A stretch of 64,000 nt of DNA from Pararhizobium mangrovi (GTDB taxonomy: Bacteria; Pseudomonadota; Alphaproteobacteria; Rhizobiales; Rhizobiaceae): contig NZ_VHLH01000012.1 of assembly GCF_006516965.1 (NCBI RefSeq), positions 34,944 through 98,943 of the forward strand, given 5' to 3'. Numbering within the stretch: position 1 is the stretch's first letter; each line of letters begins with the position of its first letter. Below are positions 17,865 through 25,803 of the stretch, in pieces. The notes under the pieces are model-generated. The model ran no database searches. It was not told where the DNA came from and saw nothing but the letters and a program-made list of their open reading frames with translations. The translations under genes were made by a program, and so were the position numbers.

Positions 17865-18662
17865 CTATCGAAGCGACTTCAGGACCTTGCAAAACTTGGC
17901 CATGTCGTAGCTGTATCCGCCCGACGAGGCCGAAAGCAGATCGCGGCACTGCTGGCGGATCTGGAATTGCTGCGTGTCGCTCATCTGGGCGTAGGTCTGA
18001 CTGACGCGCTGCTGGCGGCCGGTCATCGCGGTGCCGCCGTTCGAGCCGTCGTCCACGCCGCTGGAACCGCCGTTCGAAGCGCTTCCGTTCGTGCCATTCC
18101 CGCCGCCGATCGATACGCCGGTACCAACGTCTGCACCATCATCGCCGCCGATCGAGGCGCCCACACCGGCATCGACACCGCTGCCACCGCCGATCGAAGC
18201 ACCGGCACCGGCATTGACCCCGTTCGAACCGCCGACGGACACGCCCGCTCCGGCATCGACACCACTGCCGCCGCCGACGGAAGCACCCGCGCCGGCATCG
18301 ACCCCGTTCGAGCCGCCGACGGACGCCCCTGCCCCGGCGTCGACACCGCCGCCGCCGCTGCCGCCGACTGAGGCGCCGGCACCGGCATCAGCCCCATCGG
18401 AACCGCCGACCGAAGCGCCCGCCCCGGCATGGGTACCGCTCGAACCGCCGACGGAGGCGCCGGCCCCGGCATCGACACCGTTGGAGCCGCCCACGGACGC
18501 ACCGACGCCGGCGCCGACACCCCCGTCACTCGTCTTTCCGCCTGAAACACCGGCACTGACACCGCCAACCGAAACACCGAGAGCGAAGCTCGGCGTGATG
18601 AGCGCGATCGTCGCGGCAGCCGTCGCCGCGGCAAGCAGATTTCTTGTCTTGAAATTTTTCAT
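17865..18662 (-). CDS. Exported glycine-rich protein with ten 14-residue tandem repeats
   Basis: A 265-aa protein with a signal peptide (about residues 1-27). Residues 52-193 are ten repeats of a 14-residue unit of the form GAGASVGGSNGVDA; one unit has two extra residues. A linker follows, then a helical C-terminal domain (about 212-265) with two cysteines, in RQQCRDLL and KFCKVL. The repeats alternate Gly with Ala/Ser/Val and carry about one Asp each, suggesting an extended, surface-exposed rod or roll. I do not recognise a characterised family. The strand is supported by the signal peptide and an AGGAAAAG site; the antisense proline-rich frame is a shadow. The upstream DNA is unusually AT-rich. 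Confidence 0.8.
   Translation of the reverse strand: MKNFKTRNLLAAATAAATIALITPSFALGVSVGGVSAGVSGGKTSDGGVGAGVGASVGGSNGVDAGAGASVGGSSGTHAGAGASVGGSDGADAGAGASVGGSGGGGVDAGAGASVGGSNGVDAGAGASVGGGSGVDAGAGVSVGGSNGVNAGAGASIGGGSGVDAGVGASIGGDDGADVGTGVSIGGGNGTNGSASNGGSSGVDDGSNGGTAMTGRQQRVSQTYAQMSDTQQFQIRQQCRDLLSASSGGYSYDMAKFCKVLKSLR
18084..18509 (-). repeat. 42-bp coding tandem repeat array
   Basis: Ten copies of a degenerate 42-bp unit encode the 14-residue repeats of the exported protein. Copies differ mostly at third positions and at two variable residues. This indicates an in-frame expansion under selection for the protein rather than a recent slippage product. Confidence 0.85.
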
Positions 18663-19327
18663 TTTCTTTTCCTATTGCCTCTCCATGACTTGACATCAAC
18701 GGCAACGGAGAAAAATAGGTTGCTCGCAAACACGAGAAGAATACGTACTGAGTTAATTGTTTTTCTGTATTTCTATTTTTGATACACGTATTCATTAATG
18801 TTCTATATATTGAAATAGAGAGATTTACCGTTGCTCATACCGGTAAAATACATGCAGCGCAACATAACCATAGCGGAATATATAGATCTACGCTTTGCGC
18901 AGATCACGATGATCATTGGCATGGCGTGGATCTTGTGCCCCATCACAATTCGTATCGAGGCTTCATGCAGGAGGCTCGTCGCCTACGATCATGACGAAAA
19001 TGAACGCGTAGCTCCGCCAGATCGGTACAAGTCTCTGGACAAAAAGGCTTTTATGTAAAACCGCGGTCTCGTTCGAGCAAACTCCGAGCCGTCGGACACC
19101 CATGTGACGGCCAGGCCACCGACCATTGAATGGCACTGATGCCCACATCGGCAGACCAACCGCGCACACGCGGGGGCGGCGACGCCGTCTTCTCACGGAA
19201 CGTGACAGGCTGATTCCCAGAGTTGTCTGTTGTTCAGGAACATTCCGGGCAAGGTCCCCTTACATTGCGGTGCACATGCATGGGGCGGGATCCGTCCCGT
19301 CTCGCTCAAGGCTGTGGGGTTTTTACA
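18663..19327. other. Long AT-rich intergenic island upstream of the repeat-protein gene and ndvA
   Basis: About 665 bases separate two divergent genes. Roughly 18700-18900 is strikingly AT-rich for this genome, with runs such as TTAATTGTTTTTC and TATATATTGAAATAG, then GC content recovers. A 68-codon frame from ATG 18852 to 19058 has one hydrophobic stretch but no ribosome-binding site, so I do not call it. The region probably holds promoters for both genes. It could also mark acquired DNA or a bent-DNA/nucleoid-protein site. Confidence 0.5.
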
Positions 19328-21100
19328 GTGTCGCTCGTTCAAGTCTACCTTAGGGCACTTCGTTATCTTGCCACGCATCGGATGCGCGTCGGCCTCGTCA
19401 CGACGGCCAACGTCATCCTCGCGGTCATCATGATCGCAGAACCCGTCCTCTTCGGACGCATCATCGATGCTTTGTCCGGCAACGGCAACGTCGCACTCAA
19501 CATGGTCCTGTGGGGTGTTCTCGGCCTCTTCTCGACCGTCGCCTTCGTGCTCGTCGCACGCGAGGCCGACCGGCTCGCGCATCGCCGGCGCGTCGAGGTA
19601 CTCACGGAATCGTTCAGCCGCGTCATCTCGATGCCGTTGTCCTGGCATGGCCGGCGCGGCACCTCGAACGCACTGCACACGCTGCTTCGCGCCGTCGACT
19701 CGCTGTCTTCGCTCTGGCTCGAATTCATGCGCCAGCATCTCGCGACGGCCGTTGCCATCGGCCTGCTGATCCCGACGGCGATCTCGATGGATTTCCGCCT
19801 GTCCCTCGTCCTCCTGATGCTCGGCATCGTCTACTTCGCGACGAGCCGGCTCGTCATCAAGAAGACGAAGAAGGGTCAGGCTGCGGTCGAGCAACACCAT
19901 CACCGCGTCTTTTCCCATGTGAGCGACGCGATCAGCAACGTCTCGGTACTGCACAGCTATAACCGCATCGACCAGGAGACACGCCAGCTCGGCGAATACA
20001 CGAAGAGCCTGATCTCCGTGCAGTTCCCCGTGCTCGACTGGTGGGCGCTGGCAAGCGGCATGCACCGGATGGCCTCGACCATCTCGATGCTGATCATCCT
20101 CATCGTCGGTGCCGTTCTCGTCGGTCGCGGCGAGATCATGGTCGGCGACGTGGTCGCCTTCATCGGCTTTGCCAATCTGCTCATCTCCCGCCTCGACCAG
20201 ATCAGCCAGTTCGTGAACCAGATCTTCGATGCACGTTCGAAGCTCGAGGACTTCTACCGGCTTGAGGATGCCGTTGCCGAGCGCAGCGAGCCCGAGGGTG
20301 CCGGCACGCTCGAAAAGGTTTCCGGCAACGTGCGCTTCGAGAACGTGCACTTCACCTTCGACGAGGCCGGCAGCTGTGGCGTGCACGGCGTTGATTTCGA
20401 GGCCAAGGCGGGCGAGACGGTTGCGATCGTCGGCCCGACGGGCGCCGGCAAGACGACGCTGATGAACCTGCTCCAGCGCGTCTTCGATCCGCAGAGCGGA
20501 CGGATCCTGATCGACGGCGTCGACATCGCCAGCGTCACCCGCCGTTCGCTTCGAAGCTCGATCGCGACCGTCTTCCAGGACTCCGGGCTCCTCAACCGCT
20601 CGATCGCGGAGAACATTCGCCTCGGCCGGGACGACGCCTCGCACGACGAAGTGGCGGCGGCCGCGGAGGCTGCAGCGGCGACCGACTTCATCGGCGCCAA
20701 GAACGAAGGGTTCGACACGACCGTCGGCGAACGCGGCGGGCACCTTTCGGGCGGCGAGCGCCAGCGCATCGCCATCGCCCGCGCGGTCCTCAAGAACGCG
20801 CCGATCCTGGTGCTCGACGAGGCGACGAGCGCGCTTGACGTCGAAACCGAGGAGCGCGTGAAGAACGCCATCGATACGCTCAGGCGCGGAAGAACGACCT
20901 TCGTCATCGCACACCGCCTTTCGACGGTACGCGAGGCCGACCGGGTGCTTTTCGTCGATCACGGCCGGATCATCGAGTCCGGCAGCTTCCAGGAACTGAG
21001 GCAGAGCAACGGTCGCTTCGCCGCGCTGTTGCGCGCCGGTGGCGTACTGACCGACGACGATGTCCGCCGCAGCCGCGTGCCGGAGCGCGAGGCGGCATAA
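19328..21100 (+). CDS. ndvA: Cyclic beta-1,2-glucan ABC exporter NdvA/ChvA
   Basis: A 590-aa exporter of the NdvA/ChvA family, recognisable along its whole length: VQVYLRALRYLATHRMRVG, READRLAHRRR, MPLSWHGRRGTSNALHTLLRA, QFPVLDWWALASG. It has six membrane helices, then the ATPase: Walker A GPTGAGKTT near 369, LSGGE near 473, ILVLDEATSALD near 493. A GTG start at 19328 matches the family start; the upstream in-frame ATG at 19223 adds 35 unrelated residues. It moves cyclic glucan to the periplasm for hypo-osmotic adaptation and host interaction. The synthase gene ndvB is not in the window. Transcription ends at a strong terminator 35 nt later. Confidence 0.96.
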   Translation: MSLVQVYLRALRYLATHRMRVGLVTTANVILAVIMIAEPVLFGRIIDALSGNGNVALNMVLWGVLGLFSTVAFVLVAREADRLAHRRRVEVLTESFSRVISMPLSWHGRRGTSNALHTLLRAVDSLSSLWLEFMRQHLATAVAIGLLIPTAISMDFRLSLVLLMLGIVYFATSRLVIKKTKKGQAAVEQHHHRVFSHVSDAISNVSVLHSYNRIDQETRQLGEYTKSLISVQFPVLDWWALASGMHRMASTISMLIILIVGAVLVGRGEIMVGDVVAFIGFANLLISRLDQISQFVNQIFDARSKLEDFYRLEDAVAERSEPEGAGTLEKVSGNVRFENVHFTFDEAGSCGVHGVDFEAKAGETVAIVGPTGAGKTTLMNLLQRVFDPQSGRILIDGVDIASVTRRSLRSSIATVFQDSGLLNRSIAENIRLGRDDASHDEVAAAAEAAAATDFIGAKNEGFDTTVGERGGHLSGGERQRIAIARAVLKNAPILVLDEATSALDVETEERVKNAIDTLRRGRTTFVIAHRLSTVREADRVLFVDHGRIIESGSFQELRQSNGRFAALLRAGGVLTDDDVRRSRVPEREAA

Positions 21101-21134
21101 TCCCGCGACGGACCACATGGTCCCTTAACGAAGA

Positions 21135-21167
21135 CCCCGCCGATCAGGAGCGATCGGCGGGGTTTTT
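21135..21167. terminator. Strong rho-independent terminator after ndvA
   Basis: An 11-bp perfect stem (21135-21145 with 21152-21162) with a 6-base loop is followed by TTTTT on the plus strand. It sits between the convergent ndvA and lipoprotein genes. The stem can also act from the other side, where the T-run is poorer. Confidence 0.9.
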
Positions 21168-21802
21168 CATGATGATGATCGGGAACCCGAAGGGCCCGAA
21201 GCGTCGGTCGAGGCGATCGTCCAGTCGACGATCTTGACGACGGCCTTCTGGAACGCGTTGTCGAGCGCGGCGATGAAGGCGGCGTTCCCCTCGCCCGTGA
21301 CGGGGGTGCTTGCCGAGAAGTCGGATTCGCGGGCGACGACGCCGTCGCGGTCGTTCAGCAGGCGAACCGAAAGACGCACGCGCGCCACCGGCGCACCGTA
21401 GGTCGCGACGTCGAACTCTCGCACGTGCACGAGCACACGGTAGTCGATCGCCAGCCCATCGCCCGGCCGGCCGATACCCTTGAAATGGCCGCTGTTCTCG
21501 AGCGCCTCGATCAGCTTGGCCTGGACGATGTTCGTCAGCGTGTCGTTCCACTGGGCGGCGGCCAGGAACTGGATCGTCAACGGCGCCGTGCGGATCACGA
21601 CGTTCGTCCCGTCGAGCGCCTTCAGCGCGGTCGGTTGGGGAACGAGAAGCTGCTGGCGCGTTCGCCCACCGCGCTGCTGAACCTGTGGCGTGGAGAGATC
21701 GAAGGTATCGGGCGCGGAACCGCCGAAGGGCAGGCTCGCGCAACCGCTCAGGAGCATGGTCCCGACCGCCGCCGCCAGAAGCCCGCAAAACCTCTTTCTC
21801 AT
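21167..21802 (-). CDS. ABC-type transport auxiliary lipoprotein (MCE system)
   Basis: A 211-aa lipoprotein with lipobox LLSGC at residues 17-21, then an ABC_trans_aux/PqiC-like domain (TFDLSTP near 33, a QWNDTLTNIVQAKLIEALENSG segment). It is probably the outer-membrane-facing partner of the MCE transporter encoded just upstream. It is the last gene of the minus-strand mlaE-mlaF-mlaD operon, 152 nt after mlaD. The tail after residue 195 is Ser/Gly-rich. Confidence 0.87.
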   Translation of the reverse strand: MRKRFCGLLAAAVGTMLLSGCASLPFGGSAPDTFDLSTPQVQQRGGRTRQQLLVPQPTALKALDGTNVVIRTAPLTIQFLAAAQWNDTLTNIVQAKLIEALENSGHFKGIGRPGDGLAIDYRVLVHVREFDVATYGAPVARVRLSVRLLNDRDGVVARESDFSASTPVTGEGNAAFIAALDNAFQKAVVKIVDWTIASTDASGPSGSRSSS

Positions 21803-21954
21803 GCGTCACCCTTTCCTCTTCGCCCGGGCACCGCGCGAGCGGGAACCGCCGTCGATGACCACGGGCCCGATCTCTGATCGACGCGAACCGGAAACGCTAC
21901 CATGAAGAGCGTTTGCAAAGCCTTAAGAACGCCCCCCTAAGGTCCGTAGACGGG

Positions 21955-23328
21955 TCAACGGCGGGTACGTCCGCCATTGTATTCCTTCACGTTCTTTCCG
22001 CCGAAAATCAACTGCTGCGGGTTCTCTTCGATCGACGAGACCGCGCCCTGGATCTGGTTCACCGCATGGCTGAGCTGGTCGATGAGCTGCTCCACGCCCT
22101 TCAGGCCGTTGCCGGAGAACTGCTGCAGATTGTCGGCGATCGGTCCGATACGCTTGTTGAGCGTGTCGGCGACCTGCTTGAAGGAGTCCAGGGTCGATTT
22201 CGCGTCCGACATGATGGAGGTCGATCCGCTCTGGCCGAGGAAGCCGTCGACCTTGGCCAGCACCGAGTCCACGCGTGAGGACGCCGCGTTCAGTTTTTTG
22301 GACATGGCCGTAATATTGTCGATCGTCTGGTCGATGTCCTGATCGTGCTTGCTGAACTGCTCGGCCACCTGCTGCACCTGCTTCAGGGCCGTGCGGGCGG
22401 ACTGGCTGGCGGCGGCGACGTTGTCGATCGCGCCGCCGACCTGTTCGGGATCGACCGAGGCGAGCAGCGTGTCGACGGAATCGAGCGCCTTCTCCGCCTT
22501 CTCGCCGACCGCGCGATAGGTCGCCGCCGTCTTCTGGATCTCGCCCATCGTCTCGTTGAGCTGATCGGAAGCCTCGGCGATCTGCCGGGTCGTATGGTCG
22601 GCGTTCGTGACGATGTCGTCGATCTTCTTCGCGTCCACCGCCTCGACGAGCGTCTGCACGCTGGCGAGCGTCGAATCGAGCCTGCCGGAAAGGTTCTTCA
22701 CCGTATCCGAAAGCGAGCCGACGCTTTGAAGGAACTGGTCGATGCCCTTCGAGTTGTCGGCGAGCGCCTGGGAGAACGTTTCCGTGTTCTGGATGGTCTT
22801 GGTGAGCGGCCCGCGCACCTGGGTGGAGAAGGTCTGCAACTCGCCGACCGTCGCGTTGACCTTCGTCAGGATGCGGTTGGCCGTCGAAAGGATGTTGGCG
22901 ACGCTCGAGGGGTTGGCGCGTATCGTCGCCACATCGCCCGTGCGTTCGGCCTTCTGAAGCAGGTTTTCGCCCGCCTTCTCGCCCCCGGAAAGCTCGATAT
23001 AGGCCGAGCCGGTCAGCCCCTGCACCTCGAGGTTCGCCTTCGTCGAGGGGTAGACTGGCGCGTCCGTGCGCACCTCCGTGCGGGCGACGACATAGGTAGG
23101 ATCGTCGTCGTCGATCGTCAGCCCTTTGACGGAGCCGACCTGAATGCCGTTGAAACGCACCGGCGAACCGACGCTCAGGCCGTTCGCCGAGCCGGGAATG
23201 CGCACGTCCATCGGCGCCATGTCGCCCTGGCGGCCGTAATTCGACATCCAGTAGACGAAGCCGAACGCGGCGGCGATGACGAGGATCGTGAAAAAGCCGA
23301 CGACGGCGTAGTTGGCTCGCGTTTCCAT
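21955..23328 (-). CDS. mlaD: MCE/MlaD-family lipid-transport protein
   Basis: A 457-aa protein with one N-terminal transmembrane helix (about 8-28). A single MCE domain follows (about 37-115, with VGSPVRFNGIQVGSVKGL), then a long helical, coiled-coil-rich region of about 320 residues. It is much longer than E. coli MlaD (about 180 aa) and resembles the tunnel-forming, single-MCE type with an extended helical barrel. It bridges inner and outer membranes for phospholipid or other lipid movement. It lies 34 nt after mlaF. Confidence 0.9.
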   Translation of the reverse strand: METRANYAVVGFFTILVIAAAFGFVYWMSNYGRQGDMAPMDVRIPGSANGLSVGSPVRFNGIQVGSVKGLTIDDDDPTYVVARTEVRTDAPVYPSTKANLEVQGLTGSAYIELSGGEKAGENLLQKAERTGDVATIRANPSSVANILSTANRILTKVNATVGELQTFSTQVRGPLTKTIQNTETFSQALADNSKGIDQFLQSVGSLSDTVKNLSGRLDSTLASVQTLVEAVDAKKIDDIVTNADHTTRQIAEASDQLNETMGEIQKTAATYRAVGEKAEKALDSVDTLLASVDPEQVGGAIDNVAAASQSARTALKQVQQVAEQFSKHDQDIDQTIDNITAMSKKLNAASSRVDSVLAKVDGFLGQSGSTSIMSDAKSTLDSFKQVADTLNKRIGPIADNLQQFSGNGLKGVEQLIDQLSHAVNQIQGAVSSIEENPQQLIFGGKNVKEYNGGRTRR

Positions 23329-23362
23329 CAGCTCGCTCCACCGGAATGTCTCGTCGAAGCGC

Positions 23363-24187
23363 TCATACCGCCTGCCTCTGCTCGCCGTTGCCGGGAAGGA
23401 GGCGTGCCCGCTTGCCGTGGAAGTAGGATTGGATCCACGGATCGTCGTTGGCGAGGATCGCGTCCAGCGTGCCGGCGACGAGAACCTTCTTCTGGCCGAG
23501 CACGGCGATGCGGTCGCATACGGAAAACAGGCTGTCCAGATCGTGGGTGACCATATAGACCGTAAGCCCGAGCGTATCGCGCAGTTTCGCGATCAGTTCG
23601 TCGAACTCTGCGGCGCCGACCGGATCGAGGCCGGACGTCGGCTCGTCCAGGAAGACGAGCATGGGGTCGAGCGCGAGCGCACGGGCAAGGGCCGCACGCT
23701 TGATCATGCCGCCGGAAAGTTCGGAAGGATACCGGTTCGCCGCCTCCGGCGCGAGGCCGACGAGATCGATCTTCAGGTGCGCGAGTTCGTCCATCAGCGG
23801 CCGCGGCAGATCCAGATACTCGCGCATCGGCACCTGGATGTTTTCCTTGACGGTGAGCGCGGAAAAAAGCGCACCATGCTGGAAGAGAACGCCGAGTTGC
23901 ATGTCGAGCGCGATGCGTTCTTCTTCGTCAGCCTCGTCGTAGTCGATGCCGAGCATATGGATATCGCCGGCCTGGCGCGGCAGGAGGCGCAGGATGGTGC
24001 GCATCAGCACCGATTTTCCGGTACCCGACCCGCCGACGAAGCCGAGGATCTCGCCGCGATAGATGTCGAGATCGAGATGATCGAGAACCTTGAAACCGTC
24101 GAAGGCGACGCAGATGTCGCGTGCGGAAAGGATGACGTCGCCTTGCGTCGCAGCTCCCCGAAGCTTCGTTTCGTCGGTGGTCTTCAA
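23363..24187 (-). CDS. mlaF: MCE-system ABC ATPase MlaF
   Basis: A 274-aa ATPase with Walker A GGSGTGKS (52-59), signature LSGGMIKR, Walker B LVFLDEPTSGLDP and a switch His in VTHDLD. The Met/Ile after the signature Gly-Gly is typical of MlaF. No ATG fits the start: TTG 24187 has GAGAG eight bases upstream and is preferred. The nearby ATG is out of frame and hits a stop at once. It powers lipid transport with MlaE. It is the second gene of the operon, 188 nt after mlaE. Confidence 0.92.
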   Translation of the reverse strand: MKTTDETKLRGAATQGDVILSARDICVAFDGFKVLDHLDLDIYRGEILGFVGGSGTGKSVLMRTILRLLPRQAGDIHMLGIDYDEADEEERIALDMQLGVLFQHGALFSALTVKENIQVPMREYLDLPRPLMDELAHLKIDLVGLAPEAANRYPSELSGGMIKRAALARALALDPMLVFLDEPTSGLDPVGAAEFDELIAKLRDTLGLTVYMVTHDLDSLFSVCDRIAVLGQKKVLVAGTLDAILANDDPWIQSYFHGKRARLLPGNGEQRQAV

Positions 24188-24375
24188 AGCATCGGCTCTC
24201 GGTTACGCGCAACGAAAAGCGCCGCTTGACTTCAATCGCCGCATATGGGGGCAACCGCACCGTCACCCAAGGGTCGCGAACGATCTTTGCCGGCGATGTT
24301 GCCTTTTTGCCAGTTGCGCCAGCGGCTTCGCCGAACGTCGGGCACGCGTGGCAGACGCTTCGGGCACATGGCGCC

Positions 24376-25563
24376 TCAGTAGTTGATCGCCGCGTAGAAG
24401 ATCGCGAACAGGCCGTCAACGAGGATGACGACGAAGATCGCCTTGACCACGGAGGCCGTCACGTGCTGGCCGAGCGACTCCGCGCTGCCACCGACCTTCA
24501 TGCCTTCCACCGCCGCGACGATGCCGATGATGAGCGCCATGAACGGCGCCTTGAGCATGCCGGAGATGATCGTCGACATGTCGACCGAGCTCTGCAGCCG
24601 GTTGAGGAACACGTCCGGCGTGATACCCGAATAGCTGAAGGCGACGACGGCCGAACCGAACAGTGCGGCGGCGTCCGCCACGACGGTCAGAAGCGGCAGC
24701 ACGATGACGAGCGCGATCAGGCGCGGGAAGACCAGCACGCCGATGGGATTGAGGCCCATCACCTTCAGCGCGTCGATCTCCTCGCGCATCTTCATCGAGC
24801 CGATCTCGGCGGTGATCGCGCTGCCCGAACGCCCGGCGATCATGATCGCGGTCAGGAGCACGCCGACCTCGCGCAGCTGCAGGATGCCGACGAGATCGAC
24901 GACGAAGATTTCCGCTCCGAAATAGCGCAGCTGGAAGGCGCTCTGCTGAGTGATGATCGCGCCGATCAAGAAGGACATGAGCGCGATGATGGGCACCGCG
25001 CGCACGCCCATATGGTCCATCTGCGAAACGATCGCGGCGGGTGAGGCCCCGCTCGTGCGGTTCAGCTTCAGCTGCGCGCCGCGTACGGCCGAACCGAGAA
25101 TGTACATCGACGCGACGATGTCGCCCCAAAGGTCGAGGACGCGTGCGCCGACCGGGGCGAAGATCCGCTCGAAGATCGAGGCTCGCTTGCGCGGGCTCTG
25201 CGCTTCGGGCAGCTTCTGCGGCACGGCCTCCATGAGGACGGACTCGCTGTCGTCCGCGCCGTCGATCGCCACGTCGCATCCCGCCGCGGCCAGGTCGCCC
25301 TGCAGGCGACGTACGAGCCAGACGCCGGCCGTATCGATATGCGTGATGCCGCCCATGTCGATGACGGCGGACTTCCCGCTTTCCCTTGCGATCTCGCGCA
25401 TTCGCACATCGATGTCGCCGACCGTCGCGTGCCGCCAGTCGCCCGTCAGCACGATGCGCGTCGCATCGTCTTCACGCTCCAGGCGAACTTCCGCGGAGCC
25501 GGCCCGGGCGGGCGCATCCACCGATGGATTGAGACGGGAGGTAATGGACGGAGCCGTTTCCAT
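24376..25563 (-). CDS. mlaE: MlaE permease with an N-terminal STAS (MlaB-like) domain
   Basis: A 395-aa protein. Residues about 25-110 form a STAS domain (VIDMGGITHIDTAGVWLVRRL), the domain found in separate MlaB. Residues about 140-395 are the MlaE membrane permease, with the conserved ITAEIGSMKMREEIDAL and MGLNPIGVLVFPRLIA stretches. The fusion replaces a separate mlaB, which is absent here. It is the first gene of the MCE operon, divergent from the malic enzyme gene. A promoter candidate lies only 8 bases upstream of the ATG and no Shine-Dalgarno is visible. Confidence 0.93.
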   Translation of the reverse strand: METAPSITSRLNPSVDAPARAGSAEVRLEREDDATRIVLTGDWRHATVGDIDVRMREIARESGKSAVIDMGGITHIDTAGVWLVRRLQGDLAAAGCDVAIDGADDSESVLMEAVPQKLPEAQSPRKRASIFERIFAPVGARVLDLWGDIVASMYILGSAVRGAQLKLNRTSGASPAAIVSQMDHMGVRAVPIIALMSFLIGAIITQQSAFQLRYFGAEIFVVDLVGILQLREVGVLLTAIMIAGRSGSAITAEIGSMKMREEIDALKVMGLNPIGVLVFPRLIALVIVLPLLTVVADAAALFGSAVVAFSYSGITPDVFLNRLQSSVDMSTIISGMLKAPFMALIIGIVAAVEGMKVGGSAESLGQHVTASVVKAIFVVILVDGLFAIFYAAINY

Positions 25564-25570
25564 GATCGGC

Positions 25571-25599
25571 TACATAGTCGCTGTCTCGTACGCTGTCAC
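25571..25599 (-). promoter_or_regulatory. Candidate promoter of the mlaE operon (near-leaderless)
   Basis: GTGACA, 17 bases, then TATGTA on the minus strand. The -10 ends 8 bases before the mlaE ATG, so transcription would begin at or next to the start codon. The lack of a ribosome-binding site there fits a leaderless message. The inference is from sequence only. Confidence 0.35.
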
Positions 25600-25803
25600 C
25601 GTCAAAGCTCGGCGACCGCCGGGCCGGACCGGCAATCTCCCGGCACGGCCCGGGGGCAAGCGACGGAAATCGGCAAGACGGCCCTCGATTTCGGTTGCGA
25701 AGCCCTTTATCCCTTTGGCGATACGAATGTGGCCGCACGGCTTAAACGACGAGACATGCACCGCGATACGCGCGCATTCGCGCGGCAGGTGGAGGAGAGA
25801 CGA

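Noticed and set aside
18031..18693. Proline-rich 220-codon frame on the plus strand opposite the repeat protein
   Set aside because: It is the antisense reading of Gly/Ala-rich repeat codons. The minus-strand frame has a signal peptide, a ribosome-binding site and a structured C-terminal domain; the plus-strand frame has none of these.
19193..21118. 641-codon minus-strand frame opposite ndvA
   Set aside because: It is antisense to a full-length NdvA with all motifs and has no recognisable domain.
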